Shown: positions 25,585 to 35,231 of the stretch, one piece after another | Numbering within the stretch: the stretch's first letter is position 1 | Layout of the letters: every line of letters begins with the position of its first letter | DNA from: Beijerinckiaceae bacterium | GTDB taxonomy: Bacteria; Pseudomonadota; Alphaproteobacteria; Rhizobiales; Beijerinckiaceae | Direction of reading: 5' to 3' | DNA length: 41,121 bases | Assembly (NCBI GenBank): GCA_030684835.1 | Contig: JAUXWZ010000074.1 | Coordinates: 1 to 41,121 of the forward strand | Notes under the pieces: generated by a model | Database searches by the model: none | What the model saw: only the letters and a program-made list of their open reading frames with translations | Told to the model about the DNA's origin: nothing | Made by a program: the position numbers and the translations under genes

Positions 25585-26376
25585 TTACGCGATTGCAGGA
25601 AGTAAGGAGCGCTCTTTCAGGAAGTCCAGAACCAGCCGGTCGAAGCCAGCCGGGTCTTCCAGGCAGCAGGCATGATTGGTTCCAGGCAGCACCTTGTGCA
25701 CGGCCCCAGGAATCAAGCGCGCCGTTTCTTCGCCAGCGGGACGCGAATGGTCGAACTCACCATTGATGACGAGAACAGGCGGCTTCATCGTCGCAAGCCT
25801 GTCGGTCGTACTTGTGGAGTTGGCAGCCTTGAAAACTTCCGCAATCGCAAAACCATTGAGGCGCGGTTGTCGCTCAATAAACCTGCCAAGCAAATATGAA
25901 CCCAAACGCGAGTTGGCGAACTCACTTTGTACTAATAAATGCATATGCTTGAGGTGATAGGCCGGGAGATCGGTCGTGTATCCGGCGATACGGTCTTGAT
26001 AACGCGTGCTTGCCGAGCTGTTGCCACCAACCAGAATTACGGCGTCGAACAGGTCAGGGTGGTCCAGACCGAGCAGCAAAGCCATGCTTGATCCGACGCT
26101 GCAACCCCCGAGTATCGCCCGCTGCGTGCCGGTATCCTTCATCACCCCGACAATATCGTTACACATGTCCTTGAGTGAATACGAGGTGGTGACCTTGTCC
26201 GATCTGCCATAGCCGCGAATGTCGATACTGATGACTTTATACCAAGTCGAGAATTGCGTGATCTGATACGACCAGAGTGTGTTGTCGAATGGATTTGCAT
26301 GGATGAGGATCATACTTGGTCCATCGCCGCTGATTTCGTACCAGATCTTGACCCCGTTGGCGTTGCTGTAGGGCAT
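25585..26376 (-). CDS. alpha/beta-fold hydrolase (GCSVGSS type), paralogue of the 24667 gene
   Basis: A 263-residue alpha/beta hydrolase. Ser93 lies in GGCSVGSS, Asp209 in GEFDHSRP and His235 in GTNHACCLEDP. ANPFDNTLWSYQITQFSTWYKVISIDIRGYGRS aligns with the same region of the convergent neighbour, and Ser93 is at the identical residue number. The ATG at 26376 has an excellent ribosome site, AGGAGGACGAA. Downstream it shares a bidirectional terminator with its paralogue. The two differ strongly in the cap region (residues 115-195), so they probably have different substrates. Confidence 0.9.
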   Translation of the reverse strand: MPYSNANGVKIWYEISGDGPSMILIHANPFDNTLWSYQITQFSTWYKVISIDIRGYGRSDKVTTSYSLKDMCNDIVGVMKDTGTQRAILGGCSVGSSMALLLGLDHPDLFDAVILVGGNSSASTRYQDRIAGYTTDLPAYHLKHMHLLVQSEFANSRLGSYLLGRFIERQPRLNGFAIAEVFKAANSTSTTDRLATMKPPVLVINGEFDHSRPAGEETARLIPGAVHKVLPGTNHACCLEDPAGFDRLVLDFLKERSLLPAIA

Positions 26377-27254
26377 TTCGTCCTCCTGATGAAACGAGGT
26401 TTAAGTCTACGAAATTTTCAATCGACATTCCTATTTATATTTACGTGAAGCCTCTCTAAAATAGCGTTCGCGCGGACGGTGTCCCAACCGCAACTTCAGG
26501 AAAAGGGCCTCAAGGTTGGCGGCAACGTCACACTTGCGGATGCCGAAACATTGCAGAAGCCCGTCGAAAGCGTCATGGCTGCTCCCGAGGGCCTGGCAAA
26601 GTGCGCGCAAGCTCATGCATGGAGCGAAGTGATAGAAAAACCATGGATACGAGAGCCGATTGGGGGCGTCGTCGGCTCTGGTGTGGTAGCCATCAGCAAC
26701 CTGTTCTCCCGCTGCGTCTGCCGTGAGCCACAAGGCGCGATGGATGATTGATCGCTGGCTTTAAAAACACAGACCGAAGGTTGTCGCGCTTTGTGCGAAT
26801 GCGACTCGCGTCGCGTTGAGCGGCGTCGCTATCCGTTCTCCGCTCGCTTGTACCAACCGCGTGTGGCTGCATTTTATGAACTACTGGAACAGCATGAGAG
26901 AGGCGAGCGCAACGTTGCCTGAGTGACAGCAATGTCAGCATATTCGAGAGCGAGATCGCAGGTCTTGGTCGAGCCAATTTCAAGGTTGAGGGCGATCATC
27001 ACACAAGAAAGCGAGCAAGTCGGCAAGCGGCATGAGATGACGCGCGTTTAGACTGGTCTGCTCTGGGGTAAAACACGTCTCCGGGCGGCGCTGCACCGCT
27101 ATGCAGGGGCGCGGTCGTGCATGAACGTGCAGGGCTAGGCTGGACTGGCGATGGTCGAATTGATCGTCAGTTTGCAGGTATTCTGAGACGTAATCTGAAG
27201 CGCTCACCGAAACGGGTGCGCTCACCGCTCATGATACGTAAGCCTAAAAAAGAA
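26377..27254. other. 878-nt region without a recognisable gene
   Basis: Several short open frames exist on both strands, but none shows a family motif, a good ribosome site or a plausible start. On the minus strand a 41-codon frame near 26880-27002 reads IALNLEIGSTKTCDLALEYAD, which looks protein-like but ends early and could be a gene relic. The region lies between the catabolic genes and tRNA-Pro, where remnants of integrated elements are often found. I see no integrase, inverted repeats or CRISPR. Confidence 0.5.
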
Positions 27255-27332
27255 TGGTCGGAGTGGCGGGATTCGAACCCACGACCCCTTGTCCCCCAGA
27301 CAAGTGCGCTAACCGGGCTGCGCTACACTCCG
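27255..27332 (-). tRNA. tRNA-Pro (anticodon GGG)
   Basis: On the minus strand the cloverleaf is complete: acceptor CGGAGTG/CACTCCG, D-arm GCGC...GCGC, anticodon arm CTTGT-CTGGGGG-ACAAG with anticodon GGG, and T-arm GTGGG-TTCGAAT-CCCGC. The discriminator A and an encoded CCA end follow (27255-27257). Length is 78 nt. It decodes CCC/CCU proline codons. The 3' end faces the catabolic region. Confidence 0.96.
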
Positions 27333-27383
27333 ACTGGCGGTCTTATAGATGCGAGGCGGCTTCGGCGCAACCGAAAGGCGCGA

Positions 27384-28016
27384 TCATATGTTCGCTGCGC
27401 TCAGGATTCTTCGGCACTCGGCCAGTTCGGCTGCAATCGCCACCAGTCTGCGGTGTTGCGCGGTGGTCCATTCTGGCGCGGACCGTCGCGCTGGGCGAAA
27501 TGAAGCGGCCATTTGTGCGTCTGGCCCCGCCAAGATCGCATGTGGGCTCGCAGCGGCGCTTAGAGGTGGGCTCGCAAGAGCCGTCGCGCCCCTTGCCGGC
27601 TCCTGGTCCGCAGGGCCTAAAAAAGCTGGCGCGTCTGTCGGAATTTCGTTCTGATCGCTCCAGGGGGGCGAAACGGTGGGACCGCGCGGCGCTATTGCGG
27701 ACTGCTGAAGCGCCCCCTGCGGAAGTTCAGGCCCGCCCGCCGCATCATCTGCACGCAAGGACAGTACGGCGCGTACGCCCCGTTCCTTCAGGATGCGCTG
27801 CACGCCCTTGATCGTATAGCCATCACTATAGAGAAGTTGTCTGATCGCCCGCAGCAACTCGACATCGTCCGGGCGGTAATAGCGGCGTCCGCCGCCTCGC
27901 TTCATCGGTCGAATTTGCGGGAACCGCGTTTCCCAGAAACGCAGAACGTGTTGCGGAAGATCGAGGTCTTCAGCCGCTTCACTGATCGTTCGAAATGCGT
28001 CTTCGCTCTTGTCCAT
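27384..28016 (-). CDS. MerR-family transcriptional regulator
   Basis: A 210-residue regulator with an N-terminal MerR winged helix: [33 protein letters not shown], then [39 protein letters not shown] (residues about 8-80). The remainder is Ala/Pro-rich and ends in a helical [15 protein letters not shown] segment. The ATG at 28016 has GAGGCG upstream; a longer reading from 28055 overlaps ihfA's end region without benefit. In many Hyphomicrobiales this gene follows ihfA, as here (44 nt). No effector-binding cysteine motif is seen, so it is not a metal sensor of the classical type. Confidence 0.9.
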   Translation of the reverse strand: MDKSEDAFRTISEAAEDLDLPQHVLRFWETRFPQIRPMKRGGGRRYYRPDDVELLRAIRQLLYSDGYTIKGVQRILKERGVRAVLSLRADDAAGGPELPQGALQQSAIAPRGPTVSPPWSDQNEIPTDAPAFLGPADQEPARGATALASPPLSAAASPHAILAGPDAQMAASFRPARRSAPEWTTAQHRRLVAIAAELAECRRILSAANI

Positions 28017-28060
28017 CGCCTCGCAACCTTGTTGCGCCGGCGGACGCAGGCTCAACCGGC

Positions 28061-28396
28061 TCAGTCTTCGTCGGGCAGCGTCTGGCCGTTTATGCGCGCT
28101 TTCATGATGTTAGACGGCTTGAAGACCATCACGCGGCGGGGCGTGATCGGGACTTCCACGCCGGTTTTCGGATTACGCCCGATTCGCTCGCCCTTGTCGC
28201 GCGCAATGAAGGATCCGAAGGAGGATAATTTCACGGATTCGCCAGATGCTAGACTGTCGCATATCTCCTGCAGAACCACTTCCACAAGCTCAGCAGACTC
28301 TGTGCGAGAGAGACCGACGCGCCGATAAACGGCTTCCGTCAAATCAGCTCGGGTAATTGTACGGCTTTCCCGTGACGCCGAAGCATCGTCTTTCAT
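28061..28396 (-). CDS. ihfA: integration host factor, alpha subunit
   Basis: A 111-residue DNA-bending protein of the HU/IHF family. [52 protein letters not shown] and [23 protein letters not shown] are diagnostic of IHF-alpha, including the Pro-containing arm tip GRNPKTG. It dimerises with IHF-beta (not in this window) and bends DNA at regulatory and recombination sites. The ATG at 28396 is preferred to an upstream TTG at 28408, but neither has a strong ribosome site. It lies between fabH and the MerR gene in the conserved order. Confidence 0.94.
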   Translation of the reverse strand: MKDDASASRESRTITRADLTEAVYRRVGLSRTESAELVEVVLQEICDSLASGESVKLSSFGSFIARDKGERIGRNPKTGVEVPITPRRVMVFKPSNIMKARINGQTLPDED

Positions 28397-28459
28397 ACGG
28401 CGGGCCAATCTTCAATAAATTATGTAGCAAAAATCGAGATAACTCGTTCGAATGCGGAC

Positions 28460-28487
28460 ATAATGGCGAAGCTGACGCTTTAGTCAA
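28460..28487 (-). promoter_or_regulatory. candidate sigma-70 promoter for ihfA
   Basis: On the minus strand TTGACT (28482-28487) and CATTAT (28460-28465) are 16 nt apart, about 65 nt upstream of the ihfA start. This fits a housekeeping promoter in the 137-nt gap after fabH. It is a sequence match only. Confidence 0.35.
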
Positions 28488-28533
28488 GCATAGGCGAACT
28501 TGCGGAGACTTAGCCAAGAACGACTCAACCTTT

Positions 28534-29523
28534 TCACCATCTTAGCATCACCGAGCCCCAGGTGAAGCCTCCACCCATGGCTTCCAGCATCACAAGATCG
28601 TTGGCCTTGATTCGCCCATCCTCGCAGGCCGTGGCAAGCGCGAGCGGGATAGACGCGGCGGATGTGTTGCCATGCATATGCACGGTCTTGATGATCTTCT
28701 CGCGCGCGATGCCAAGCTTGTCGGCTGACGCGTCGATGATACGTTCGTTGGCCTGGTGGGGGACGAACCAGTCAAGATCCTTGGCGGTTGTGCCTGTCGC
28801 GGTGAACGCGTCCGTCATCACATCGGTCACCATGCCGACCGCGTGACGGAAGACTTCCTTGCCGGACATTCTCAGCTTGCCGACAGTGCCTGTGGTTGAG
28901 GGCCCACCGTCCACGTAAAGTTTCTCACGGTGCCGCCCGTCCGACCGAAGGTGGGTTGTAAGAACGCCGCGAGCCCGGCCTTCGCCCGTGCCTTCCCGTC
29001 GCGATAGCACCATGGCGCCGGCGCCGTCGCCAAACAGGACGCACGTCGTGCGATCCTCCCAGTCGAGAATTTTGGAGAATGTTTCCGCGCCGATCACCAG
29101 CGCGCAATCGTGGGAGCCAGACGCCAGGAACTTGTCGGCGATCGCCACTGCGTAAACGAAGCCAGAGCAGACGGCCTGCACGTCGAACGCCGCGCCGCGC
29201 GTCACGCCGAGCGCGGCCTGCACCTGCGTTGCGGTCGAGGGGAATGTGAAATCGGGCGTGGAAGTCGCCAGCACGATGAGGTCGATGTCGGCTGCTGTCC
29301 GCCCTGCCCGCTCGAGCGCCTTTTGGGCGGCGCGCGTGGCCAGAACCGAAGTGGTTTCGCCGGGCCCCGCGATGTATCGCTCCCGGATGCCGGTGCGCTG
29401 CACGATCCAGTCGTCGGTCGTGTCGACCATTTTTTCAAGGTCTTTGTTCGTCACCCGGCGCTCTGGGAGGCTCGCCCCCATACCTTCGACGACCGAGCGC
29501 CAGATCTTTCTTTTGTCCGTCAA
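28534..29523 (-). CDS. fabH: beta-ketoacyl-ACP synthase III
   Basis: A 329-residue enzyme that condenses acetyl-CoA with malonyl-ACP to start fatty-acid synthesis. The catalytic triad is visible: Cys119 in [10 protein letters not shown], His256 in [11 protein letters not shown] and Asn286 in [10 protein letters not shown]. The N-terminal [13 protein letters not shown] and [15 protein letters not shown] are typical. The start appears to be a TTG at 29523, 19 nt after the plsX stop; no better ATG is available upstream, and an internal start would remove conserved residues. The order plsX-fabH is conserved across bacteria. Confidence 0.95.
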   Translation of the reverse strand: MTDKRKIWRSVVEGMGASLPERRVTNKDLEKMVDTTDDWIVQRTGIRERYIAGPGETTSVLATRAAQKALERAGRTAADIDLIVLATSTPDFTFPSTATQVQAALGVTRGAAFDVQAVCSGFVYAVAIADKFLASGSHDCALVIGAETFSKILDWEDRTTCVLFGDGAGAMVLSRREGTGEGRARGVLTTHLRSDGRHREKLYVDGGPSTTGTVGKLRMSGKEVFRHAVGMVTDVMTDAFTATGTTAKDLDWFVPHQANERIIDASADKLGIAREKIIKTVHMHGNTSAASIPLALATACEDGRIKANDLVMLEAMGGGFTWGSVMLRW

Positions 29524-29542
29524 TACAGCACCAGATTTGTGA

Positions 29543-30619
29543 TCAGTTAGACCCGGCGGCGGGCACGGCCGCCTCGGCGTCGATTGCGATCTGGCGCCTG
29601 TCCTGCGACTGCGCGATCAGCTCGCTGATTTTTGTTAGAAACTTTTCACGCGCCATCTCGCGCGCCGTGTCGATAGCCCCACAGAAACTCAGCGCGTCGG
29701 CGCCGCCGTGGCTCTTGATGACGATGCCTTCAAGGCCGAGAAAAACGGCGCCGTTGAAACGGCGCGGGTCCACCCGCTCCTTCAACGAATCGAACGCGCT
29801 TTTCGCGAACAGATAGCCAATGCGCGACATCAGGCTGGAAGCCATCGCCTCTTTCAGCAAGCCTGAAATGAGCTTGGCTGTCCCCTCGGCCGTTTTCAGC
29901 GCGATGTTGCCGGTAAAGCCTTCCGCGACGACCACGTCCACAGTTCCTGCGCTGATGTCGTCTCCTTCGACAAAGCCGTGATAGTCCATGTGCGTAAAGT
30001 TCGCCTCGCGCAGAATGCGACCGGCGGCCTTCACTTCCTCGATGCCCTTGATTTCTTCGACGCCGACATTGAGCAGGCCGACGCTGGGGCGCTCCACATG
30101 AAGCAGGATACGCGCGAGCGCCGCGCCCATGATCGCCAGATCGACGAGATGTTGAGCGTCGGCGCCAATGGAGGCGCCAAGATCGAGCACCAGCGATTGC
30201 CCACGCGCTGTCGGCCAACGCGCGGCAAGCGCGGGCCGATCAATCGCCGGCATGGTGCGCAGGCAAATTTTGGCCATGGCCATCAGGGCGCCGGTATTGC
30301 CCGCAGAAACGGCGGCGTCCGCCTCCCCCTTCTTCACGGCTTCTATCGCCATCCACATGGAGGACGAGCGGCGGCCCTTGCGCAAGGCCTGGCTTGGCTT
30401 GTCGTCCATGCGTATGGACACCGGCGCGTGCACGATATCCGTGCGCCGGGCAAGATCCTGATGGGCGGAAAGCGCGGCGCGTATAAGCGTCTCGTCGCCG
30501 AACATCAGAAAGTGAAGGTCAGGGTTGCGCCGAAGCGCCAGCCCGGCGCCGGGAACAACCATGGCCGGACCATGATCGCCGCCCATGGCGTCGAGTGCGA
30601 TCCGAACCTCGTTTGACAT
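29543..30619 (-). CDS. plsX: phosphate acyltransferase PlsX
   Basis: A 358-residue peripheral membrane enzyme making acyl-phosphate from acyl-ACP for phospholipid synthesis. Family blocks include [53 protein letters not shown] and [17 protein letters not shown], with [21 protein letters not shown] next. The frame is open for 67 more codons upstream, but that part is low-complexity and the ATG at 30619 has GGAAAG ahead of it, so it is the start. It sits between the DUF177 gene (124 nt upstream) and fabH. Confidence 0.95.
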   Translation of the reverse strand: MSNEVRIALDAMGGDHGPAMVVPGAGLALRRNPDLHFLMFGDETLIRAALSAHQDLARRTDIVHAPVSIRMDDKPSQALRKGRRSSSMWMAIEAVKKGEADAAVSAGNTGALMAMAKICLRTMPAIDRPALAARWPTARGQSLVLDLGASIGADAQHLVDLAIMGAALARILLHVERPSVGLLNVGVEEIKGIEEVKAAGRILREANFTHMDYHGFVEGDDISAGTVDVVVAEGFTGNIALKTAEGTAKLISGLLKEAMASSLMSRIGYLFAKSAFDSLKERVDPRRFNGAVFLGLEGIVIKSHGGADALSFCGAIDTAREMAREKFLTKISELIAQSQDRRQIAIDAEAAVPAAGSN

Positions 30620-30743
30620 GATACTTTCCGCAGCTTCTGCCTCGGGCGCTCCGCGCCTGTTCAAACCGGCGTGGGGGCCGAGCGGCGGCGGACAATAGCC
30701 GTTTGCGATGGGAAGGCAAATCGGTAAAGGCGCCCTCCCCGAT

Positions 30744-31403
30744 TCAATTTTCTTTTTTGAGCCCCGCAAGCTGCGCGAAGGGCGACTCGTCAGCCGCCTC
30801 CTCGTCCCCGGTCTCAGCAAAGGCTACGCCGGGCTTGCGAGGATAAGGATCGAGGCCCAGCGCCATGAATTCCGCAGCCAGCGCGCCAAGATCGATCTTG
30901 CCGTCGATGATCGTGTCCGGCGGATCATCTTCCTCATGAGTCGCAATGACCGGCGCAGGCGCAGGGCGGTGCTCCAGCAAATCTTGAGCGCGCCGACGGG
31001 AAAGGCGCGCGCCGTCGCGTGGTTGTGACGGCGGCGGACCCACCGGAAAAGCGAATCTGACATCGACGTCTTCGACAATCTCGCTGGTGAACGGCTCGAG
31101 CGTCACGACGCATTCCTGTGTGACGCTGGCGCGAACTTCGCCCGTCACCCGAACTTCCTTGCCCTGCTTGTTGATCTTGAGCACAGCCTTGAGCGCCTCG
31201 ATTGAGGCGACTCCGTCTTCGCGCGCAAGCGCAAGCAGCTCGTCCGGTTCAGCGGTGATCGTCAGCGCCTCCTCGGGTCGGCGAAGCAATTCATCAACCG
31301 AAAAAGAGCGCGAAAACGGCGGCTTTGGCGGCGCAGCGCCTGCCCCCCCACCAGTGGTTTGCCCGTCTTTAACCGCGCCGCCCTTGGCTTGAGCTTTTGA
31401 CAT
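30744..31403 (-). CDS. DUF177 (YceD-family) protein
   Basis: A 219-residue protein of the DUF177 family, whose E. coli relative YceD is encoded with rpmF and plsX. The core is [46 protein letters not shown], then [33 protein letters not shown] with the conserved Cys. The acidic [28 protein letters not shown] near the C-terminus completes the family pattern. Alphaproteobacteria keep it next to plsX without rpmF, as here. The ATG at 31403 follows GGAGAGATCAC; the open frame further upstream overlaps the chaperone gene and is not used. Roles in rRNA processing have been proposed for the family; the exact function is unsettled. Confidence 0.9.
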   Translation of the reverse strand: MSKAQAKGGAVKDGQTTGGGAGAAPPKPPFSRSFSVDELLRRPEEALTITAEPDELLALAREDGVASIEALKAVLKINKQGKEVRVTGEVRASVTQECVVTLEPFTSEIVEDVDVRFAFPVGPPPSQPRDGARLSRRRAQDLLEHRPAPAPVIATHEEDDPPDTIIDGKIDLGALAAEFMALGLDPYPRKPGVAFAETGDEEAADESPFAQLAGLKKEN

Positions 31404-31425
31404 GTGATCTCTCCAGTTTCCGACG

Positions 31426-31965
31426 CTACACTGTGGCCGGATCGGTGAAAGTGAGCGGAACGCCGCCCAGATCTTCCAGGCGGAGCGTTGAAAAGGCTGA
31501 GTCGAGTTCAAAGGCGTAGCGCGCGAGGCGCGTCGCTGCCGGATCGGCCGCCGTATTCGCATCGCCAAAAACATTGCGCGCAATCGCAAGGGAAAGCGCG
31601 GGCTCATCACGCGCGACCAAAGCTTGCCGATAGACGACGCCGCGACCCAGCCAGCCCTGAGCCATCTTTTTGATTTTCTTGGGCACCGTCAGGTCGCCCA
31701 CGCCGATCTCACGCAGCGCAACGTCGAAATGCGTAAAAACCGAGTCGGTCAGCTCCTGCGCGATCTCGGGGCCCGGCGGGGGAAGCATCTCAATGCGGCG
31801 CAATGCGACGGTCGCGAGAAGGCAAAGCAGCTCGAAGCGGCCCTCGACCGTGTCGGCGACGCCATACCGGAGGAAAAACTCCGGCTGACGCGCGCCGGCC
31901 ATGATCTCGCAGTGAAGGCGGTCGATCAACGCCTTGTTCGATGAGCGGCGGAAAAGCCTGAACAA
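31426..31965 (-). CDS. ubiquinol-cytochrome c chaperone (CBP3/UQCC1 domain)
   Basis: A 179-residue protein of the CBP3 family that assists assembly of cytochrome b in the bc1 complex. The core reads VEGRFELLCLLATVALRRIE, VFTHFDVALREIGVGDLTVPKKIKKMAQGWLGR and VARNVFG-like LAIARNVFG. The TTG at 31965 is chosen because GAGAGG lies 6 nt upstream and the product then starts with a basic FRLFRRSSNK helix; a GTG at 31998 is the alternative. It lies 22 nt upstream of the DUF177 gene on the same strand and diverges from bamE, the standard alphaproteobacterial order. Confidence 0.88.
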   Translation of the reverse strand: MFRLFRRSSNKALIDRLHCEIMAGARQPEFFLRYGVADTVEGRFELLCLLATVALRRIEMLPPPGPEIAQELTDSVFTHFDVALREIGVGDLTVPKKIKKMAQGWLGRGVVYRQALVARDEPALSLAIARNVFGDANTAADPAATRLARYAFELDSAFSTLRLEDLGGVPLTFTDPATV

Positions 31966-32162
31966 GATGAACCTCTCTCTTCGTGAATGCTGCAACACCG
32001 AACACGGCCTTGCTAACCGGGTTTTGCGAAACCTTGCTTTTCACCCGACCGGGGGTTAGGCATCGAACGCTGACGATGCAAGAAGTATCTTCTTGTCCGT
32101 AAGCTATTGCGGCGAGGCCAGGCCGCGACAAGAAACATGGGCGATTTCGCCGGAGTGACCAG

Positions 32163-32651
32163 ATGCGCGATGTGACTGCCGTAGAATTCCCCGATTCCGC
32201 CAAGCTCCCCCTGCCCCGCGCGCGGCGCATTTGCGCGCTTGCAGGCGCGGCCCTTCTGGCCTTTTCGCTTGGCGGCTGTCTCGGCACTGACGGCGTGAAT
32301 TATCGCGGTTATGTCATCGACGCCAAAACAATGGACCAGGTGCGAGTCGGCGCATCGGCCGAACAGGTGCTGGTCGTCATGGGCACGCCGTCCACCACCT
32401 CCACCATTGGTGGCGACGCGTGGTATTACATCAGCCAGAAGACCGAGCGCACGATGGCCTTCCAGCAGCCGAAGGTGACCGAGCAGCGAATCTTCGCGGT
32501 TTACTTTGACAAAAACAAGAAAGTGCAGCGCGTCGCGAACTACGGTCTGGAAGACGGCCGCGTCATCGATTTCGTGACACGCACGACGCCCACAGCCGGA
32601 CCGGAATCCTCGTTCCTGCGCAACATGTTCACGGGCCTGCTGCGGTTCTGA
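32163..32651 (+). CDS. bamE: outer-membrane assembly lipoprotein BamE (SmpA/OmlA)
   Basis: A 162-residue lipoprotein of the BAM complex. A lipobox FSLGGC places the acylated Cys at residue 39 after a long basic N-region. The BamE domain follows: AKTMDQVRVGASAEQVLVVMGTPS, then GGDAWYYISQK and EQRIFAVYFDKNKKVQRVANYGLEDG. The ATG at 32163 is preceded by CGGAGTGACCAG. The signal region is long (38 residues), so translation could start a little later, but no better site is seen. Transcription ends at a strong terminator 66 nt past the stop. Confidence 0.93.
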   Translation: MRDVTAVEFPDSAKLPLPRARRICALAGAALLAFSLGGCLGTDGVNYRGYVIDAKTMDQVRVGASAEQVLVVMGTPSTTSTIGGDAWYYISQKTERTMAFQQPKVTEQRIFAVYFDKNKKVQRVANYGLEDGRVIDFVTRTTPTAGPESSFLRNMFTGLLRF

Positions 32652-32716
32652 TCGGCGAGTTGACCTAAGGCCGCCGTCGTTTCGGCAAGCCTTCAAAACC
32701 AACGCCTCACAAACAA

Positions 32717-32744
32717 AAAGCCCCGCGGTTTCCCGCGGGGCTTT
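32717..32744. terminator. strong bidirectional terminator between bamE and hppA
   Basis: A perfect 12-bp stem, AAAGCCCCGCGG (32717-32728) and CCGCGGGGCTTT (32733-32744), has a 4-nt TTTC loop. A and T tracts flank it on both sides, so it can stop both bamE (plus) and hppA (minus). Confidence 0.95.
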
Positions 32745-32764
32745 GTCGTTTGAGGTTCGCTCTC

Positions 32765-34918
32765 TTAGTGCGCGAGGATCGCGAGCAGGAGAAGGGCGAC
32801 GATGTTGGTGATCTTGATGGCCGGGTTCACGGCCGGGCCGGCGGTGTCCTTGTAGGGGTCGCCGACGGTGTCGCCGGTGACGGACGCCTTGTGCGCGTCA
32901 GAGCCCTTGAGGTGCTTCACGCCGTCCTTGTCGACAAAACCGTCTTCGAAGGACTTCTTGGCGTTGTCCCAAGCGCCGCCGCCCGAGGTCATCGAGATGG
33001 CGACGAACAGGCCGTTGACGATCACGCCGAGCAGCATGGCGCCGAGTGCGGCGAAGGCGTCAGCCTTCGAGCCCGAAATCGCCAGAACGCCGAAGTAGGC
33101 GACGAACGGGGCCAGCACGGGCAGCAGCGAGGGGATGATCATTTCCTTGATCGCCGAGCGCGTCAGCATGTCCACGGCGCGTCCGTAATCGGGACGCTGC
33201 GTGCCCTGCATGATGCCGGGCATTTCCTTGAACTGGCGGCGCACTTCTTCCACCACGGCGCCGGCCGCGCGGCCCACCGCCGTCATGGCGATACCGCCGA
33301 ACAGGTAGGGAATCATACCGCCGAAGATCAGGCCCGAAACGACGTAGGGATTCGACAGGTCGAACGAGACCGGACCGACGCCCTTGAAGTATGGAGCGAC
33401 CGTCGAGCCCGCCCTGTTGGCTTCGGCGATAAAGTAGTTGAGGTCGTACGAATACGCCGCAAACAGAACCAGCGCGCCAAGACCCGCCGAACCGATGGCG
33501 TAGCCCTTGGTGACCGCCTTGGTGGTGTTGCCGACCGCGTCGAGCGCGTCAGTGGACTGGCGCACTTCCTTCGGCAAGCCAGCCATTTCCGCGATGCCGC
33601 CCGCGTTGTCCGTGACAGGACCGAAAGCGTCGAGCGCCACGATCATGCCGGCGATACCAAGCATCGTCGTGACGGCGATCGCCGTGCCGTAGAGGCCGGC
33701 GAGCTGGAAGGTCGAGATGATGCCGCCGATGATGACCAGCGCGGGAAGCGCCGTCGATTCGAGCGACACGGCCAGACCCTGGATCACGTTGGTCCCATGC
33801 CCCGTGACCGAGGCCTGCGCGATGGACACCACAGGGCGCTTGCCCGTGGCGGTGTAGTATTCGGTGATGTAGACGATCGCCGCCGTAACAATGAGGCCCA
33901 CGACGCCGCACAGGAATAGCGCAGTGCCAGTGATCTCAACGCCGTTGGCCACGCCCATTACGCCCCAGCCGTTCGGCAGGAACTGCGTGGCGAGCGCGAG
34001 ACCGGCAACCGAAAGCACGCCAGTGACGATCAGGCCCTTGTAGAGAGCGCCCATGATCGAATTGTTGGCGCCCAGCTTCACGAAATAGGTGCCGGCGATC
34101 GAGGTCACGATGCAGGCTGCGCAGATCGCGAGCGGATACATCATAGAGGCGAGCAGCGCGGGCTGCCCGGCGAAGAAGATTGCGCCCAGAACCATGGTGG
34201 CGACAACCGTCACCGCATAGGTCTCGAACAGATCGGCGGCCATGCCGGCGCAGTCGCCGACGTTGTCGCCGACGTTGTCGGCGATGGTCGCGGGGTTGCG
34301 CGGGTCATCTTCCGGGATGCCAGCTTCCACCTTGCCCACGAGGTCGGCGCCGACGTCCGCGCCCTTCGTGAAGATGCCGCCGCCAAGGCGCGCGAAAATG
34401 GAGATGAGCGAAGCGCCGAAGCCCAGCGCGACAAGCGCGTCAATCACCGTGCGGCTGTTGGGAGCCAAGCCGGCGATGCTCGTGAGATACCAGAAAGAAA
34501 CAGAGACGCCGAGCAAGGCGAGACCGGCCACGAGTAGACCAGTAATGGCGCCCGCCTTGAAGGCGATGTCGAGGCCGCCAGCCAGCGAGTGCGTCGCGGC
34601 CTGCGCCGTGCGCACGTTCGCCCGCACCGATACGTTCATGCCGATGAAGCCAGCCGCGCCCGAAAGCACCGCGCCCACGAGGAAGCCGATGGCGACCGTC
34701 CAGCCCAGCAGCAAGCCGAGGCCAAGGAAGATCACCACGCCGACAGCGCCAATGGTGATGTATTGGCGGCGCAGGTATGCCTGTGCGCCTTCCGCGATCG
34801 CGCCCGCGATCTCCTGCATGCGCGCATTGCCGGCGTCGGCTTTCATGAGCGTGGCGTTAGTCACAACGCCGTAGACGACCGACAGTAGGCCGGCCAAGAT
34901 TATTAGATACATCGCCAT
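32765..34918 (-). CDS. hppA: proton-translocating membrane pyrophosphatase, K+-independent type
   Basis: A 717-residue inner-membrane enzyme with about 16 helices, coupling PPi hydrolysis to H+ export. The PPi/Mg site is complete: [21 protein letters not shown] (188-208), [19 protein letters not shown] (214-232) and the C-terminal [16 protein letters not shown] with [18 protein letters not shown]. At GNTTKA (463-468) the fifth residue is Lys467, as in K+-independent H+-pumps; K+-dependent forms have Ala there. The ATG at 34918 is at the start of the first membrane helix. It is transcribed alone towards the bamE terminator, 313 nt downstream of fbp. Confidence 0.96.
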   Translation of the reverse strand: MAMYLIILAGLLSVVYGVVTNATLMKADAGNARMQEIAGAIAEGAQAYLRRQYITIGAVGVVIFLGLGLLLGWTVAIGFLVGAVLSGAAGFIGMNVSVRANVRTAQAATHSLAGGLDIAFKAGAITGLLVAGLALLGVSVSFWYLTSIAGLAPNSRTVIDALVALGFGASLISIFARLGGGIFTKGADVGADLVGKVEAGIPEDDPRNPATIADNVGDNVGDCAGMAADLFETYAVTVVATMVLGAIFFAGQPALLASMMYPLAICAACIVTSIAGTYFVKLGANNSIMGALYKGLIVTGVLSVAGLALATQFLPNGWGVMGVANGVEITGTALFLCGVVGLIVTAAIVYITEYYTATGKRPVVSIAQASVTGHGTNVIQGLAVSLESTALPALVIIGGIISTFQLAGLYGTAIAVTTMLGIAGMIVALDAFGPVTDNAGGIAEMAGLPKEVRQSTDALDAVGNTTKAVTKGYAIGSAGLGALVLFAAYSYDLNYFIAEANRAGSTVAPYFKGVGPVSFDLSNPYVVSGLIFGGMIPYLFGGIAMTAVGRAAGAVVEEVRRQFKEMPGIMQGTQRPDYGRAVDMLTRSAIKEMIIPSLLPVLAPFVAYFGVLAISGSKADAFAALGAMLLGVIVNGLFVAISMTSGGGAWDNAKKSFEDGFVDKDGVKHLKGSDAHKASVTGDTVGDPYKDTAGPAVNPAIKITNIVALLLLAILAH

Positions 34919-35231
34919 AGGTTTTCCGCCCTCACTCGATTTCCGAGATGTTTTACATTCCGCCCGGACCCGCGACGCTCAAATGTGTCAGATTCTAGGC
35001 GATAGACCGCCGTTCCTCTTGCCAGAATCTTCATCATCCCGCAATCGGGCGTTCTCCTTGGGCGTTCTCCTTCGACTTGCGGGAGGGCGCGGGAGAAATC
35101 CGAGAGGTCACGCAGGCGGCGGCCGGTCGCGCATTTACGGCATGCGGGAGCAGCGGGCGCGCTGATCAGGGCGCGAGCTTACCAATCCAGAGATGGAGCC
35201 CGTCGCCCTGCCTTTTTCGCTAGCCGCGATC
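34919..35231. other. 313-nt intergenic region between fbp and hppA
   Basis: No gene is evident. It presumably holds the hppA promoter. A short tandem repeat GGGCGTTCTCCTT occurs twice around 35046-35071. No convincing -35/-10 pair or riboswitch-like fold was recognised. Confidence 0.5.

Noticed and set aside
30620-30820. Upstream extension of plsX by 67 codons
   Set aside because: The extension is low-complexity and overlaps the end of the DUF177 gene; the ATG at 30619 has a ribosome site and matches the family N-terminus.
32750-33919. A long open frame on the plus strand opposite hppA
   Set aside because: It is antisense to a clear 717-residue pyrophosphatase, has His/Arg/Asp-rich composition without motifs and has no ribosome site.
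34983-35165. A 60-codon plus-strand frame between hppA and fbp
   Set aside because: It has no ribosome site or motif, and Arg/Gly-rich composition typical of chance frames in GC-rich DNA.
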